Below, piece by piece: positions 1 through 11,336 of a stretch of DNA of 64,000 bases. Source of the stretch: Knufia peltigerae (lineage: Eukaryota > Ascomycota > Eurotiomycetes > Chaetothyriales > Trichomeriaceae). Made by a program: the position numbers and the translations under genes. Each line of letters begins with the position of its first letter. Positions within the stretch are counted from its first letter, which is position 1. The stretch covers positions 1 through 64,000 of the forward strand of contig JAPDRN010000124.1 in assembly GCA_030247855.1 (NCBI GenBank), given 5' to 3'. The notes below the pieces were generated by a model. That model saw nothing but the letters and a program-made list of their open reading frames with translations. It was not told the DNA's origin and made no database searches.

Positions 1-2
1 CC

Positions 3-176
3 CCCCACAAAAACGCTTGGAAATGCTGCAACTGTCAAGAGTGCAATCTCAACCTCGAAAATCACTGCCCCTTATGCGACCATGAGCGGTGCACTATCGG
101 GTGCAAGGACGTACACCTCAAGCAAAGGAAACCATCAAGAAGAGAGGATCGTCGGCCTCCCAGAAGATCCCATTAG
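3..176 (+). CDS. small Cys/His-rich protein, 3' part (5' end outside window)
   Basis: An open frame enters from the left edge and ends at TAG 174-176, giving 57 visible residues. It contains WKCCNCQEC followed by HCPLCDHERCTIGC, that is a W-x-C-x2-C pair and a later C-x2-C-x-H-x2-C-x3-C cluster, then an Arg/Lys-rich tail. The spacing resembles the next gene at 2128-2319 (W-x-C-x2-C, then C-x4-C-x-H-x2-C-x2-C), so the two look like paralogous small zinc-binding proteins lying in tandem on the same strand. Function is unknown; binding of zinc is inferred from the Cys/His spacing. The start codon and any upstream introns are not visible. Confidence 0.55.
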   Translation, partial: PHKNAWKCCNCQECNLNLENHCPLCDHERCTIGCKDVHLKQRKPSRREDRRPPRRSH

Positions 177-2127
177 GAAAAGATGGCCTTAGTATGCTAC
201 CTGCTGAACCTTGACTTTCCATCCGTCGAAGTTACTAACGAGGGGACTCCTTCAGATCACCGCATGGTAGAATAGTGAGCTGAGGCAGAATGGCAATGGG
301 GGTATACTCAGCCACCCTTGGCGGCATCAAACAGACTGCATCATCGTTCAGTCTATCTATAGCAGAATGGATTTGGAGAGGATGGTGGCAGGTTCCATTA
401 GTGTTTGTGGATTCAAAACCAACACTGGTGGTCATTCATTAGTCGGAGTAATCATGGGTCATTGAGCGTTTCCTGAAAGTCACACGGCATCAACGCACTC
501 GATCAATGAAGTTTCAAGGTGCCAGGATCATCTGTTGAAATAGCTTTCCTCCATTGCTGAAATGCCTTGACACCGAATACTACACCTTTTAGCGCAGAAG
601 AACAAATCTTGCATATGCCGGGGTTTTCGTTCGCATCTTGCAAGGACTATGCGCATCTACTAATAAGTTACTAACACTCTCGCAGCCACGATGCATCCAC
701 CTCCGACGAAAACCCGACTTGCGACCCTCCTTCTTTTTCCTCTAAACGAGTTTCTGAAAGGAATGTTCTGTCAGAGGGAGGTTCGAGAGTGTAGAACACA
801 TAACTTAGGGATACATCCTTGAACATCCATGATTACCCAGTGATCTCGACGGGCATCAAGATTGGAGCCGTTGCGGTTAACCACAGCCATCTTTGTCCTA
901 CGTGTACATTTGACGCTCAACAAGCCCTTCGGCCCTTAACAAGTTTGTTTCCTTTGCTCAATCCACCTGAAAAAAGACAAGGTGGTAACTTTAGCAGCAG
1001 ACTTAAAGAAAAGCTACTGCACGTGGCATAGGGATCCGGGGATGATACGAAGCAGTTCTCCATGGTAACAATCATCCTCTGTCTCTGTCGGACTGAGAAC
1101 ATGATCTACGTCCGTCCACCTCTCTTTTTCCCTCGCAGTTCGAAACAATGTTTGGTTTCAATTTCCGCTTGGTGTAGTTTTGCAGGGCAGAAAAGGCGCC
1201 CCGGAGGTAGGCTGTGAGCTACGGGGGTGATAGAGAGAGGCATTCTAGGGACCCGCAATGCCTGGCCGGGAGCAGCAGGGCACGAACACACACGCACGCA
1301 CGCACCGGCGGGCAACTTGTTGAGGTCCTGGAAATCGCCCTGGCACACGCCTGCAAGCCTGAACCACCCCGATGTCAGATTTCACCAGAGGGGCTCGGTG
1401 TCTTGCGGCTTTCCTGCTTGACCCACCTGTTGCTGCCGCCATGGTAATGGCACATTCAGAGAACTTGACGCTCCTTCTCGCCTCACCTTTACATTTCCCA
1501 AGTTTGCCCGTCAGCTTCATGTTGACTCGATTTTAACAACTTTTCCAGGCAGACTCATGAGGTTTACAATCATTCTGTTCCGCTCCCGGATCGTCGGATA
1601 CACACGAATTGTTGATTGTTTATGTTTCAAACAGTCGACAACAACAAAGCCACATTTGCCCTCTCAGTGCCTACACCCCTGCCCTGGACCCACTGGCCTG
1701 CAACATTGACCGCTTGATTTAATCCATCCTTTGTGATCACTTTTTTTTTGGCCAGGAATCCAATGGTCGCCCTCATGTCGACGATCACTCGAGCAATCGG
1801 AGGCCTGGCTCGCTGCTTGCTTGACATGGGCTTGCTCTTGTCTTGTTACGCCCCGTTGGGCGAATCGACTCCGCCGCCGCTAGGTCATTGCCCTGCTCTG
1901 TTTTCCTACTCTGCCCTGCAGGCGCGCGGTATACTGGCCTGGGAAAAGGGGGGTCGTGATGCTCTTCCAGAAGCGCAGTATAGAGAGCAGGAGAGTATTC
2001 GATGAGTATAAGAACCCTCGTCTGTGTGTCTCGCTCAATGTCAGTTGCTTTTTTGTATCTCACCCCCAAACTTCATCTGTCTATCTGTTTGTCTACGACA
2101 CTACTTTGACCTGAACCAAATTTCACT
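177..2127. other. intergenic region between two Cys-rich genes
   Basis: No convincing gene was found. Short open frames have no recognisable domain and no consistent splice structure. There is a short CACG-type simple repeat near 1287-1304. The last 100-150 bases before 2128 are pyrimidine-rich, as expected for the leader of the following gene. Confidence 0.5.
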
Positions 2128-2319
2128 ATGCCTTCCGAGACATCAACTCGGGGACGAACCCGCGAACCCAAGCTTGTTCCTGCTACGCACTGGTACTGTC
2201 ACAAATGTGACACCAAGAAACTACACCCTCTGTCGTATGCTTTGTACGGCAAATGCATGGACAAAGATTGTCAGCATGTAAAATGCCAATATTGCCCCTC
2301 CAGAGTGATCAAGAAGTGA
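2128..2319 (+). CDS. small Cys/His-rich putative zinc-binding protein
   Basis: Single-exon frame of 63 residues with an ATG in a pyrimidine-rich leader. After a polar N-terminus comes THWYCHKC (W-x-C-x2-C), then GKCMDKDCQHVKCQYC (C-x4-C-x-H-x2-C-x2-C) and a basic C-terminus ending in KK. Six Cys plus conserved His suggest one or two zinc sites. Small proteins of this layout occur in filamentous fungi, but I know no assigned function. It resembles the partial gene at the window start. The sequence after the stop contains GTAAGT near 2364, so a 3' UTR intron is possible. The coding call rests on the cysteine pattern and the paralogue rather than on length. Confidence 0.6.
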   Translation: MPSETSTRGRTREPKLVPATHWYCHKCDTKKLHPLSYALYGKCMDKDCQHVKCQYCPSRVIKK

Positions 2320-5300
2320 TGGGGCAACGCCCGACGACTTGTTGATTATGAACTATCCACGATGTAAGTGATTAGTTTTCTTCGACTCTAGAATGCCCGT
2401 GTACTGACTGACCATGTTAGTTCAGATGTGTTTTTCAGCGAAGCACAACCCTCTACCCACCTCAACTCAAGGGTTTTTTGGTATCTGTCAGGATACTGGA
2501 GGACTTATCATCGACCACGAAATCAAGATCAGTCGTGATCCTGTCTTTTGAACTCCGACCATCACCATCACGGTCCCACGCCTCGTCACCTTGGAAACGG
2601 ATGAAGACTGGTCCTTCTCAACGACGGAAATCTAGCACAAAGCAAGGAGGAAACATCATACACATACATCCTGGTGATGAAATGAGTGAGATCGTACTTG
2701 GACTCTTCTTGTTCCCCTACTACGCCATGTCAAGAAAAACTCAAGATGGCACGAGGACAAGAGAACAAGGTGGAAATAGGAGGTCTTTAGCCATAATCTT
2801 CGCTGGTTGATCACGTATGTCATGGACAATCCAGGTGATACCACCTTAGGTATGGGGCGTCCAGTACTGGTACTGGCTGTCTACACTTTCGTTGTAATTT
2901 TCTACACAATACAGGATCAAATTGAGAGGTTTTTATCGTATGACTGAGTGCATGTGCGATGGAATCGTGGTATATATACCTAGGTATACATTGCACATAC
3001 CTACTCCACTTCAGAATTCTACGTCCGAGTCGACAACACAGTTCAAGAAGCGAAGTGTAGAGATTCTGTTTGACACAACTCGAGTCACCTTGTGGATAGA
3101 AAGAAGCCTGCCCCTCCCAGTATTTACTGTTTCTAATTTAACTGCTTCGTGTCGCAAGTTTCCGAAATTGAAAGAGAAAGATTTGCAGTGAGTATACCTA
3201 GATAGACTTCTTATCTTCGGAATCTACCTCCTGTTTTTTTTGGGACAGAATGCTGCAAGTTACGTCTTCAAATGAAATCACTGGGACTCTCTTGGAATTT
3301 CAGAGAATAAAAAATTCTGGCCCTTTTATACAGGCAAGTGCACCTAGTTTACGGAGTATATTTTCCCCCTTTCGTTTACCGTAATCCTAGACCATTTAGC
3401 GCCACAAGCAAGACATTTCATTAGCCTCGACATTTATTCTCTTGGAAAAGACAAAATGTAAAAAAGGTGTCAAAAGATGAAACTAGAGTCACTAGAGTTC
3501 CCTTTCCTGAAAAAAAATTCCTCCCACAAGTTACAAACTGAAGAGCCAAAGGTCACCACAAGTCCCTTCTCCCTGCGAGCAAAGAGAATCCAAAAGGACC
3601 AACAAAAGCTAACGAATTAGAGCCCCTTTTCACGAAGGATGAAGACCCGGAACAACATGCGACATAGGGGGGCAAACTTCCTCCGTAAAGGACTCTCGGA
3701 ACTTGGAATCAGGCGCACGAGGGTCTCCCTTCACCCCCGGAGAGGAATATTCTTTTTCTGATGGCGGTGTGGTGACGCGCCCCCGAGACACTCTGAGCGG
3801 CTAAACACGAAACCTCCGCTGATCCTGGCCCCTTGCTCGGTCAGTCTAAGGAATTGAAAGGCCAAGGCACATGAGAGCGTACTACTGGGGACCTGGGGGG
3901 AGGGGGTAGGGGGATGGGGTTAGAACGCAAGATTATCATCCAGCACCCTCAGAAGCCATGTCCGGCCTTGCAGGCGTCAAAGAGGTGACAGACACACCAA
4001 AAAATTGTGGCATCTCATCTCCGTCAGCGTATTAGCCATATGTATCTCGTGTTGAGGATCTTGTTCATCACATCTTGCGAAAGACTTTCTAGCAATGAGT
4101 CTCCTCGAGAACAAATCATCTTGTTTTATTCTTCGGTCGAGATTAAAAGACCAAGTTGACACATGCATTTCAGGCGCTTATGTCCTGTGGGTCAAAGAAC
4201 AAAGAACCTTAGTCTGTAGAGCGGAGAGCAGGATGAACTTGTCCGTACGAGAGTACAAAACATCGTTCTCAAAGAAAAGAAAAAAGTCTGGAAGTGTGAT
4301 CGCTCGCCGAACCGTCTTTTTGTTTTTCTGGCGGAACCAAGGAAGGACTTGCAGTACAGATGAGCTCCATTTCGATTGCTTGCAGGGATGTTATGTGCCA
4401 TCTCGCGCAGGCAAAGGGGGGAGGTCGGTCAATGTGTTTCCACATGAGCCGGTGATCATGCGAGACACGCACCGGGGGTGTATATGAAAGTTACGGGGTG
4501 ATAATGATTGGTTTGCAAGAATTCCGTACCAATAGTAAGAAAAGGCCCCCTCCGGAGTCAACTCATGTTTTTGATCTTTGGTCTGGCCGGGGTCAGGGTT
4601 CATACCGAACGAACATTGAGGTTTTTTTTGAGAGGTTTTAAGAAGATCTTCGACGAACATTGGGTGATGGAGAAATGTTACGGGGAACCTTCCTACGACG
4701 CAGTCTCATCTGTCATTGTGAGAGTCGACGCAGAGCCGCCTCCCCTCGGTGGGGTATCAACCCATCCTACATCCGCGATTCGATGCTCAGATTCCGTGGC
4801 GCTTGAAGGGCTCATGGCGGACGGTAGGCTTGATCTGTCGGTTGTTTGCCGAGCTGTCGCAAGACTTGCAATGTATCATTTGATTATCAGCGCGGCTATT
4901 GTTTTGTACTTCGATACTCGACATTTGTTTGGGTACCGGGTACTCCGTAAATGCATGACACTTTTGTGGGAATTGATCTTTGGAGACCTTCTGGTATCAG
5001 CCCTGATAGTATCGTCGAGTCATATCTGCAGGAAATGATGACCGGTGAGGTTGTCAAAAGATTGCAGGGAATGACATTCCGTAGTTTCTGCTGATCAAGT
5101 CCTACCGAGTACATGTATCAGTATTTTACGAGGCTCGCATCGTGATTGGACACTTTCCCCCTGATTTCAACCCAACCTCTCCACCTTGTGAACAACAAAA
5201 CACCCGGCCAGCTTGACATCACTCTCCGTGCAGTACTTTGAACAAGTATTCCCTTGCGCTTGTCGGTTCTGAGATGCTTTGAGATCAAAGTATGAGTATG

Positions 5301-6898
5301 CATTGCAATGATCGACGTCCCCAATTCGACGTCACTCCTGGACCTCCGGGTCAAAACAAAATTCGCCACCAAACAAATCGACATGCTCTTTTTTGTTTGT
5401 CTCCGACCCAGACCAACACATCGTCCTTTGCTCGCGTGTGGTTTTTTTTCTGGTTCGTAAGTAAACCAAATCTCCCTAGTTCGAACGAGCTAGTCGAAGT
5501 CATGAGGCGTGGAATCACTTTCACAAAATCGGAACGCGTCCTTTTGTGTGTACGGAAGTTCGGGAATCTCCTGCCTTGTCCTAGTCATTCACCCACCGAA
5601 CAAGCAGCCAATGGATTGGGAAGTTTCTTGGTGTGTCGTATCTCTCTCAACAACATACACACACACATCAGAGAGAGAGACCCGCATAACCGGTGAGTAA
5701 GAAACGAAGAGGCTGGGTCTCAGCAACAGTTCGAAATGTCCCTCCCTTGCGAGGCTCTTTTTGAATGGTTCTCCCGTCCTTGCGGAAACCTCATTTCGAG
5801 GATCGAGACAAACCAAATGCCACTTTACGACACTCAAAAGGCAGAACGCACTACTGCAACCTTGTGGGCACTTATACGAGCAACCGTAGGTCCTGCAGGG
5901 GACCGCCTGTCGTCACAGGCGCCGACCCAATGGGTCCCCCCCCTTTATTCCCATTGTCCCTACCTTGACTTTTTTGACCGGTCATCAGATGTCTTTACGA
6001 GGTGTATGAATGCCTGGCTTGGTCGTGGCTGTGCCCATCACACACCGACTTTTGAATGTTTGTCTGGACACAATCGCCCTTCAGGGTCATCTCGAGGCAA
6101 AGCGACAAGCACGGGGCAAAAGGAGCAAATGAAGGGCCACTGCCATGACGGGGCTGATCCAAGTTCCTGTGGGCCTTGTGTCCTGCAAGAAGCCTTGCAA
6201 CACTTGCCTTTTCTTTTTTTCTTTCTTGGATCTTTGAGACCTTTCGTTGCCGATGAGCCCCTTTTGGGGCGAGACAGTAAGCAAATTGCTTTCTCAAGAT
6301 CCAGGGGCTGGCACTTTGCCAGGTTGACACCTTCTGCTCAGCGAGGCTGACCCTGGCCAGCGTGAAGGATTCGGCACGTCCGACGACAGTATCGTGGACG
6401 TTGCATCCAAAAGGACAAGACCTATGACGCCCACCGTGTCGGCCAGGCTCTCTCGGGGCTGAGCTGAACTGAACGGGTGCGTCTGCCCTCTTTTGTTCCT
6501 CTTCGCGCCCGGGATAAACGGGGGAAAAGGAAGCGGTGAAAGAACGAGGCAGAGGTCATGTTCCTCCCTCCTGTGATCTCTCATCTGCGCCCTGGGCTCC
6601 TTACGTGAGGTACTGCTATACCCGCGTGAGCTGGTCTGTCGGTGACGGGGTTGTACTCTTCTACCTGAGCAGGATCATCAAGAAGCCCATCATTGAAATA
6701 TTGGAATGCTCCATACTCGTCCTAGCATACTCTGCATGGTAGATGATTCGCTCCGTAGTATCTGCACATACATATACTGTCTATGAGGAGTGACTCCCAA
6801 CTATATGATCCATCTACTGCCCCGAATCTCGACTTCAACCTTGACCTCGGACATCAAACTCACAAAGTGAGAGGGATGTTGGCAGATGATCGAGCCCA
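2320..6898. other. 4.6-kb interval without a recognisable gene, between convergent genes
   Basis: The flanking genes converge (plus-strand gene on the left, minus-strand CLPTM1 on the right), so this is not shared promoter space. Open frames up to about 200 codons exist (for example around 5736-6350 and 4508-5038), but they lack recognisable domains, have atypical composition, and show no paired splice sites joining into a longer product. Several T-rich and A-rich tracts are present. It may hold non-coding RNA or decayed sequence; I see no support for a specific feature. Confidence 0.45.
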
Positions 6899-8903
6899 TC
6901 ACCTCCTCTTCTTCGCTCCAGCCTTGGTCTCATTCCCACTGGCACTAGCCACAGGGGCAGAGGGTTTCAACTCCTTTGTATCTTGTCCTTCAAGTCCCTT
7001 AGGCTTCTCCCCGGCAGCACTCTCATCCTCCTCATCTTCACCACCCTGGCCAAACTCGTTGACACGAGTATAGTCGACCTTGTATTTGTACTTCTGGTAC
7101 AGCCAGACGAAGAAAATGACATCGTCACGGAGTGTAGCCAGACGATGTAAGAACGGCATGCGAATCGTAAACGCAAACAAGTCATCAATAAACGTATTCA
7201 AGAACTTGTACGTCAAGGCTTTGCTGGGCATGTGTGCCACGGACTTGAGGCGGTAGTTGATATATAGACTCGGGACCATCATGAGGAAGCCGTAAGCGTA
7301 CACGGACCCGACCAGAGTTTCAATTACAAAGCTGTACCACGACTTGTGCGTCTCGTAAATGAGCGAGTAGACTGCATACGCGAGCAAGAGGGGCACTGCA
7401 ATGATGTACAGATACCGGAAGGCGATCTGGTCATATTCTTGCGTCTTCTTCTCAGTCTCGGAGAGCTTGTGTTTGTCCTCGAACACGACAACGTAGGGGA
7501 GAAATTTGAACGATGAGTCCTGCCCCGGTTCGCGCAGGCGCACGTTGACCGTTTTAGTGATCTTCCAGGCTTCCAGAACGATACCGAACCCTTGACTTGC
7601 GAGGATCATCCAAGAGGTCGCCTCGGAGTTGTCGACAAGGTATAGGAAGATGACAGTCTGCATGAACACGTTGGCGAGGATGGTGCGTACCGAAGTGCCC
7701 ACGTTGTCCTTCTTCGTGCGCCAGTGCGAGATGTCGCTCTTGAAAGCGAGACCTTCGAAAACCATGTGGAGAATACTGACGAAGAATGTCGTGCCGAGAA
7801 GATATGCGTTGGTGTCGAGCAATATCTCTTTGAACTTTTCGAATTCGCTGCCATCGCCACTGGCGGGCATGGGCCCGCCTGAAGCGGCTTGTTGCTGGTT
7901 TTGTTTCATGCCTTCATCGACACTGGCGAGGATACTGTACTTCCAGTTGGCCATGTTGTACAAGTCGATATTGAGCGGCATTTCCGTCACCGTATCGTTG
8001 AGTTCAGTCATATGGGATCGAAGTTGCCAGAATGTGTTGAGGAATACGACTGGATAGTACCAACCGTTCATGCCGGACTCATCTCGAGCACCGGTACGTT
8101 CCAGAACAATGTTCTTTCGCAGGGCCGGGTGCATCTGTCGCCAATTCTGCACGCCGGTATTGGGGATTACCGCCATGGTGAAGTTCGGGTGGTAGAAAGA
8201 TCCAATCTGTGGGACTCGGGGCTCCTCGGGCTCGTCTTCGGGTTCATCAGTTTTTTCAAGCAAATTCTTCAGCTTGCGTGCCTTCTTCTTGGGTAGATAG
8301 TGGTTCAGAGGTTTGCTGAACGTGTACGCTTTGGCAGGGTCAAAGGTAGACGCGGTAGGATCTAGCTCATTGCCAGTCAGAGCGACGAAGAAGTGTGCCC
8401 ATAGTGTTCCGTTGTGTTGCACTTCTTTAGGTATAACAATGTTGGCATGAATTTCCCTATTCTCTTCGTAGTTTCCAATCTGGAAATTCTTCTCGTCCAC
8501 CACAAGGATGTCTTTCGGTTGCTTCGATAGGGGGAATATGGCAGTGTTTGGCGAAACATAGACTTGGATGTCGACACCTCCGCCGTCTGGCCAGATTGGT
8601 GCAATGTTGTAGGGGATCGCGGAGTAGTTTGTCAATGCCGTCGCATCAGCTCGGTCCTCGAAGTTGACATTTGCTTTTGGGGCTGAACTACCGGCCGGGG
8701 TAGTTTTTGAGCCAAAGAACTGGTTGACCGCGAATTGCGTGATCATAAAAATGGCCAGTCCTTGGAGGAGTGATTTGAACATGGACTATATCTTCATGGT
8801 TAATGAACATCGAACAGGCAAAGCGATTATCGACACTTACCCCTCCAGTTTCTTCCTGCCTGGCGGCAGTACCGCCAGTGCTGGCGCCTCTTGACTCTGG
8901 CAT
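6899..8903 (-). CDS. CLPTM1: CLPTM1 family multi-pass membrane protein
   Basis: Two exons: 8903-8841 and 8785-6899, intron 8786-8840 (55 nt, GTAAGT...TAG). Together they encode about 649 residues. The first exon supplies a short polar N-terminus (MPESRGAST...). The second begins just before MFKSLLQGLAIFMITQFAVN, the first membrane segment, followed by a long lumenal domain with IWPDGGGVDIQVYVS and NREIHANIVIPKEVQHNGTL, typical of CLPTM1. Four or five hydrophobic segments follow in the C-terminal half (TTFFVSILHMVFEGLAF, FMQTVIFLYLVD, YIIAVPLLLAYAVYSLIY, GFLMMVPSLYINYRL), then an acidic/Lys-rich tail. Family members are ER/Golgi-associated; the animal protein acts in receptor trafficking and CLPTM1L in lipid scrambling. 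The fungal role is not established. It shares a 332-bp divergent promoter with the SDR gene at 9236. Confidence 0.93.
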
Positions 8904-9235
8904 TGCAATTTGTCAGAGTCTCACCCAGATGTGCGGAAGAGGGTGAAAGCGTAGCATCGACCAGGTGGCAGCATTTGTACAGAGTAGAATCGAGTGGGCT
9001 GGAGGCACTACGGCTCGACTGGGACTGGACCACGGCGCCGGAAAATATTTGTTCCATCATCGAGGGCTTGGCAACATCGAGGTCCCTTCAAGCTCTTCCC
9101 TATCCATCCAGTGGGCGAGCGAGACTTGATCACGACACAATCAATTGCTTCTTCTCCTTTCGCTATATCATTTCACTGAGACGGTCCGTCAAACTATGGG
9201 CCTTTGTAGGTAGGCGATGATCTGTCGACAGTGCA
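8904..9235. promoter_or_regulatory. divergent promoter region, CLPTM1 / SDR-like gene
   Basis: These 332 bp separate two genes transcribed away from each other, so it must carry both core promoters. No clear TATA box or named operator was identified. Confidence 0.5.
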
Positions 9236-10505
9236 ATGGCCAATGGAGCAGTGGCGCCTATACCGACGCCGCAATTTCCCACGCATAATGCTCCCCGAGT
9301 CTGGCTACTAACCTCCGGAGACTCGCCCATTGCCATTTCCGTTGCGCGTCAAGTGCTTGACCATGGCGACTACGTGGTCTCAGGCATCATACAAGCCGAC
9401 TTTGAGGATGAAAGTGTACGAAGTGAGGAGTTTAAAAACTTCCTCTCCGAAGTGGTACGAACAAATGGGTGGAAAGATCGATTAAAAATTGTACCCTTGG
9501 ACATTCGGTATGTAGACCCATCATTATGAGTACTGCTTCTATAAGGTTGGTCTTTTTATTTCATATCATTCATACTGACCTTGTCCAAGACATGTTGGGC
9601 AATGTCAAGCAGCCATCGCAGAAGCAGTCCACGTTTTCAAAAAGATAGACATTCTGTTCTGCTGCACCAGCGAAGCCATCATTGGAACAGTGGAGGAGCT
9701 CTCGGCAAATCCGCGAACATTGACTATGGTTCGAGACCAATTCGAGAAGAACTTTTTTGGGCCGATGAATATAATTAAAGCTGTGATCCCTCACATGCGA
9801 TCAATGATGAATGGACACATCATCGTGCTTGGTGGCATCACAGGTCATCTTGGAACACCTGGTTTGAGCATGTATTGCGCTTCGGGCTGGGCGCTGGAAG
9901 GCTTCTGCGATAGTATCGCTTACGAGATCGCTCCTTTCAACATTAAGCTGACTATCCTCCAAGCCAGCGTAGAGATAGGAATTCTGACCAACAAAATCAC
10001 CTCAGCACCTCCGATGAAAGAATACTCGAAAGAATTTGGACACACTGCACCCATGTTCCGAGGAATCCTCGATGGTTTGCTGAATCGTCTGCCAGGGATT
10101 CGATCTCAGTATCCTCCACCGCCGGAGAGCGAGATTCAGTCGCCTTCCTCGGAGGCGGAGAGACAAAGTGGGCCCTATCTCCTCAATCAGAATGGAGTGG
10201 TTAGTCTGTATCCGCCTCTCAGCTATGCCCACACGGAGAAACTCGTAGCCGAGACTGTGCATGCATTGACGGCTATTGGTGGCCATGAGAATCCTCCTGC
10301 AAGGCACATTGTGGGCGTTGAGGGCGTGGCCAGCGTCAAGGAAAAACTCAAGACGGTCAGTGAGGAGCTGGAAGAATTTGTCGAGACGAGCGCGTCAGCC
10401 GACATGGTGAAACCCGGATCAGGGTATGGCCGTGCGTCAAGCGTTGCTGAAGTAGATTTCAAAGATTTGGAGGATGTCTTTGAGACGTCTTTAGGCCCGC
10501 GTTAA
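9236..10505 (+). CDS. SDR-fold protein with degenerate cofactor and catalytic motifs
   Basis: Exons 9236-9507 and 9590-10505, intron 9508-9589 (82 nt, GTATGT...AAG); the join creates the continuous stretch LDIRHVGQCQAAIAEAV. The product is 395 residues with the overall pattern of a classical short-chain dehydrogenase. However, the TGxxxGxG cofactor motif reads TSGDSPIA, the NNAG position reads CCTS, the active-site Ser region reads VLGGITG (Gly-Gly at 172-173), and the YxxxK motif is YCASG (Tyr186 present, Lys replaced by Gly190). A C-terminal extension of about 110 residues follows the fold. It is therefore probably not an active oxidoreductase and may bind a ligand or partner. The 3' end lies 45 bp from the converging MMtag gene. 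Confidence 0.85.
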
Positions 10506-10550
10506 GCTGGTATGCTTGGCTAGTTAGAAAGCAAACACTTGGTCTGAATC

Positions 10551-11336
10551 TCAGCGTTGGCTGTACTCGTATCGCCTCTCATCTTCGCGGCGTTTATGAT
10601 CACGATCCTGGCGAGAATGACCCGGAGATCTGCTTCTTGTTCTCCTGCGTCGTTCGCGGGTCCGATGCCTTTCAGACGAGACTGACCTGGATCGTCTATG
10701 CCTGTGACGACCATGTCTGCGACTGTTGTGCCGTTGATCTTCGTTCCCATCCCGCCGTCGACGTTCATCGCGCCTGTGTCGCTCTCTACTGCGACTGCGG
10801 TGCTTTCGATCACTGTGGCGTCGTTTGTATTCCTTAAGTGCATACTGTAATTCCTTGTCTTGTTCTCCTCCTGTGCCTTCGAGGAGTTCAGTAGTGGCAT
10901 CGCCTTCCCGCGGATTTGCAGCTCGACCGTAGCCAACGCCCCTTGTCCCTGTGAGCTCATCATCTCCTGCAGCCTCCTTCAAAACCTTCCCAATCTCGCG
11001 TTGGGTGCCTAATTCTTCCATATTGGGGTTGTTTCGTGGTGCAACAGGCAGCCCCAGTGCTCTTGCAAGGGCGTCTTCCTCTGCTTCTTTGATTCGACGA
11101 ATCTCTTCTTTTCGTTCTCTTGCAGCTTTAGTATCTGCATCCTCGCCTGCGTCTCCTTCGTTGTCTCCTTTTGCATACCAATTGAGATCTCGACCCTTCT
11201 GCCAACGACCGACGGGGGCCATTAGCGAGTGGCCTAGATAATTTTCTCGGCGGGAGGACGTCTGAACATCGGACCACTTGAAGTCTCCAGTTCCGCCTCG
11301 AGAGCCTTCCTTCCTGACCGTAGCTAGGAGGTCCAT
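10551..11336 (-). CDS. MMtag (multiple myeloma tumour-associated) domain protein
   Basis: Single exon of 261 residues, ATG at 11336. The first 60 residues (MDLLATVRKEGSRGGTGDFK, then NYLGHSLMAPVGRW and KGRDLNWYAKGD) match the conserved N-terminal region of MMtag-family proteins, which are nuclear and phosphorylated. The centre is charged with coiled-coil character (ERKEEIRRIKEAEEDALARA). From about residue 165 the protein is dominated by RS, RH and RD dipeptides, as in splicing-associated proteins. A role in RNA processing is inferred from the RS-like tail only. It is convergent with the SDR-like gene and divergent from CRT10. Confidence 0.92.
   Translation of the reverse strand: MDLLATVRKEGSRGGTGDFKWSDVQTSSRRENYLGHSLMAPVGRWQKGRDLNWYAKGDNEGDAGEDADTKAARERKEEIRRIKEAEEDALARALGLPVAPRNNPNMEELGTQREIGKVLKEAAGDDELTGTRGVGYGRAANPREGDATTELLEGTGGEQDKELQYALKEYKRRHSDRKHRSRSRERHRRDERRRRDGNEDQRHNSRRHGRHRHRRSRSVSSERHRTRERRRRTRSRSPGHSRQDRDHKRREDERRYEYSQR

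Noticed and set aside
4508..5038. 176-codon open frame
   Set aside because: It starts at a non-ATG codon, has no recognisable motif and no codon-use signal like that of the true genes.
5736..6350. 204-codon open frame on the plus strand
   Set aside because: No domain, many Cys/His/Pro/Ser in no pattern, no supporting splice structure; overlapping frames of similar length exist on the other strand.
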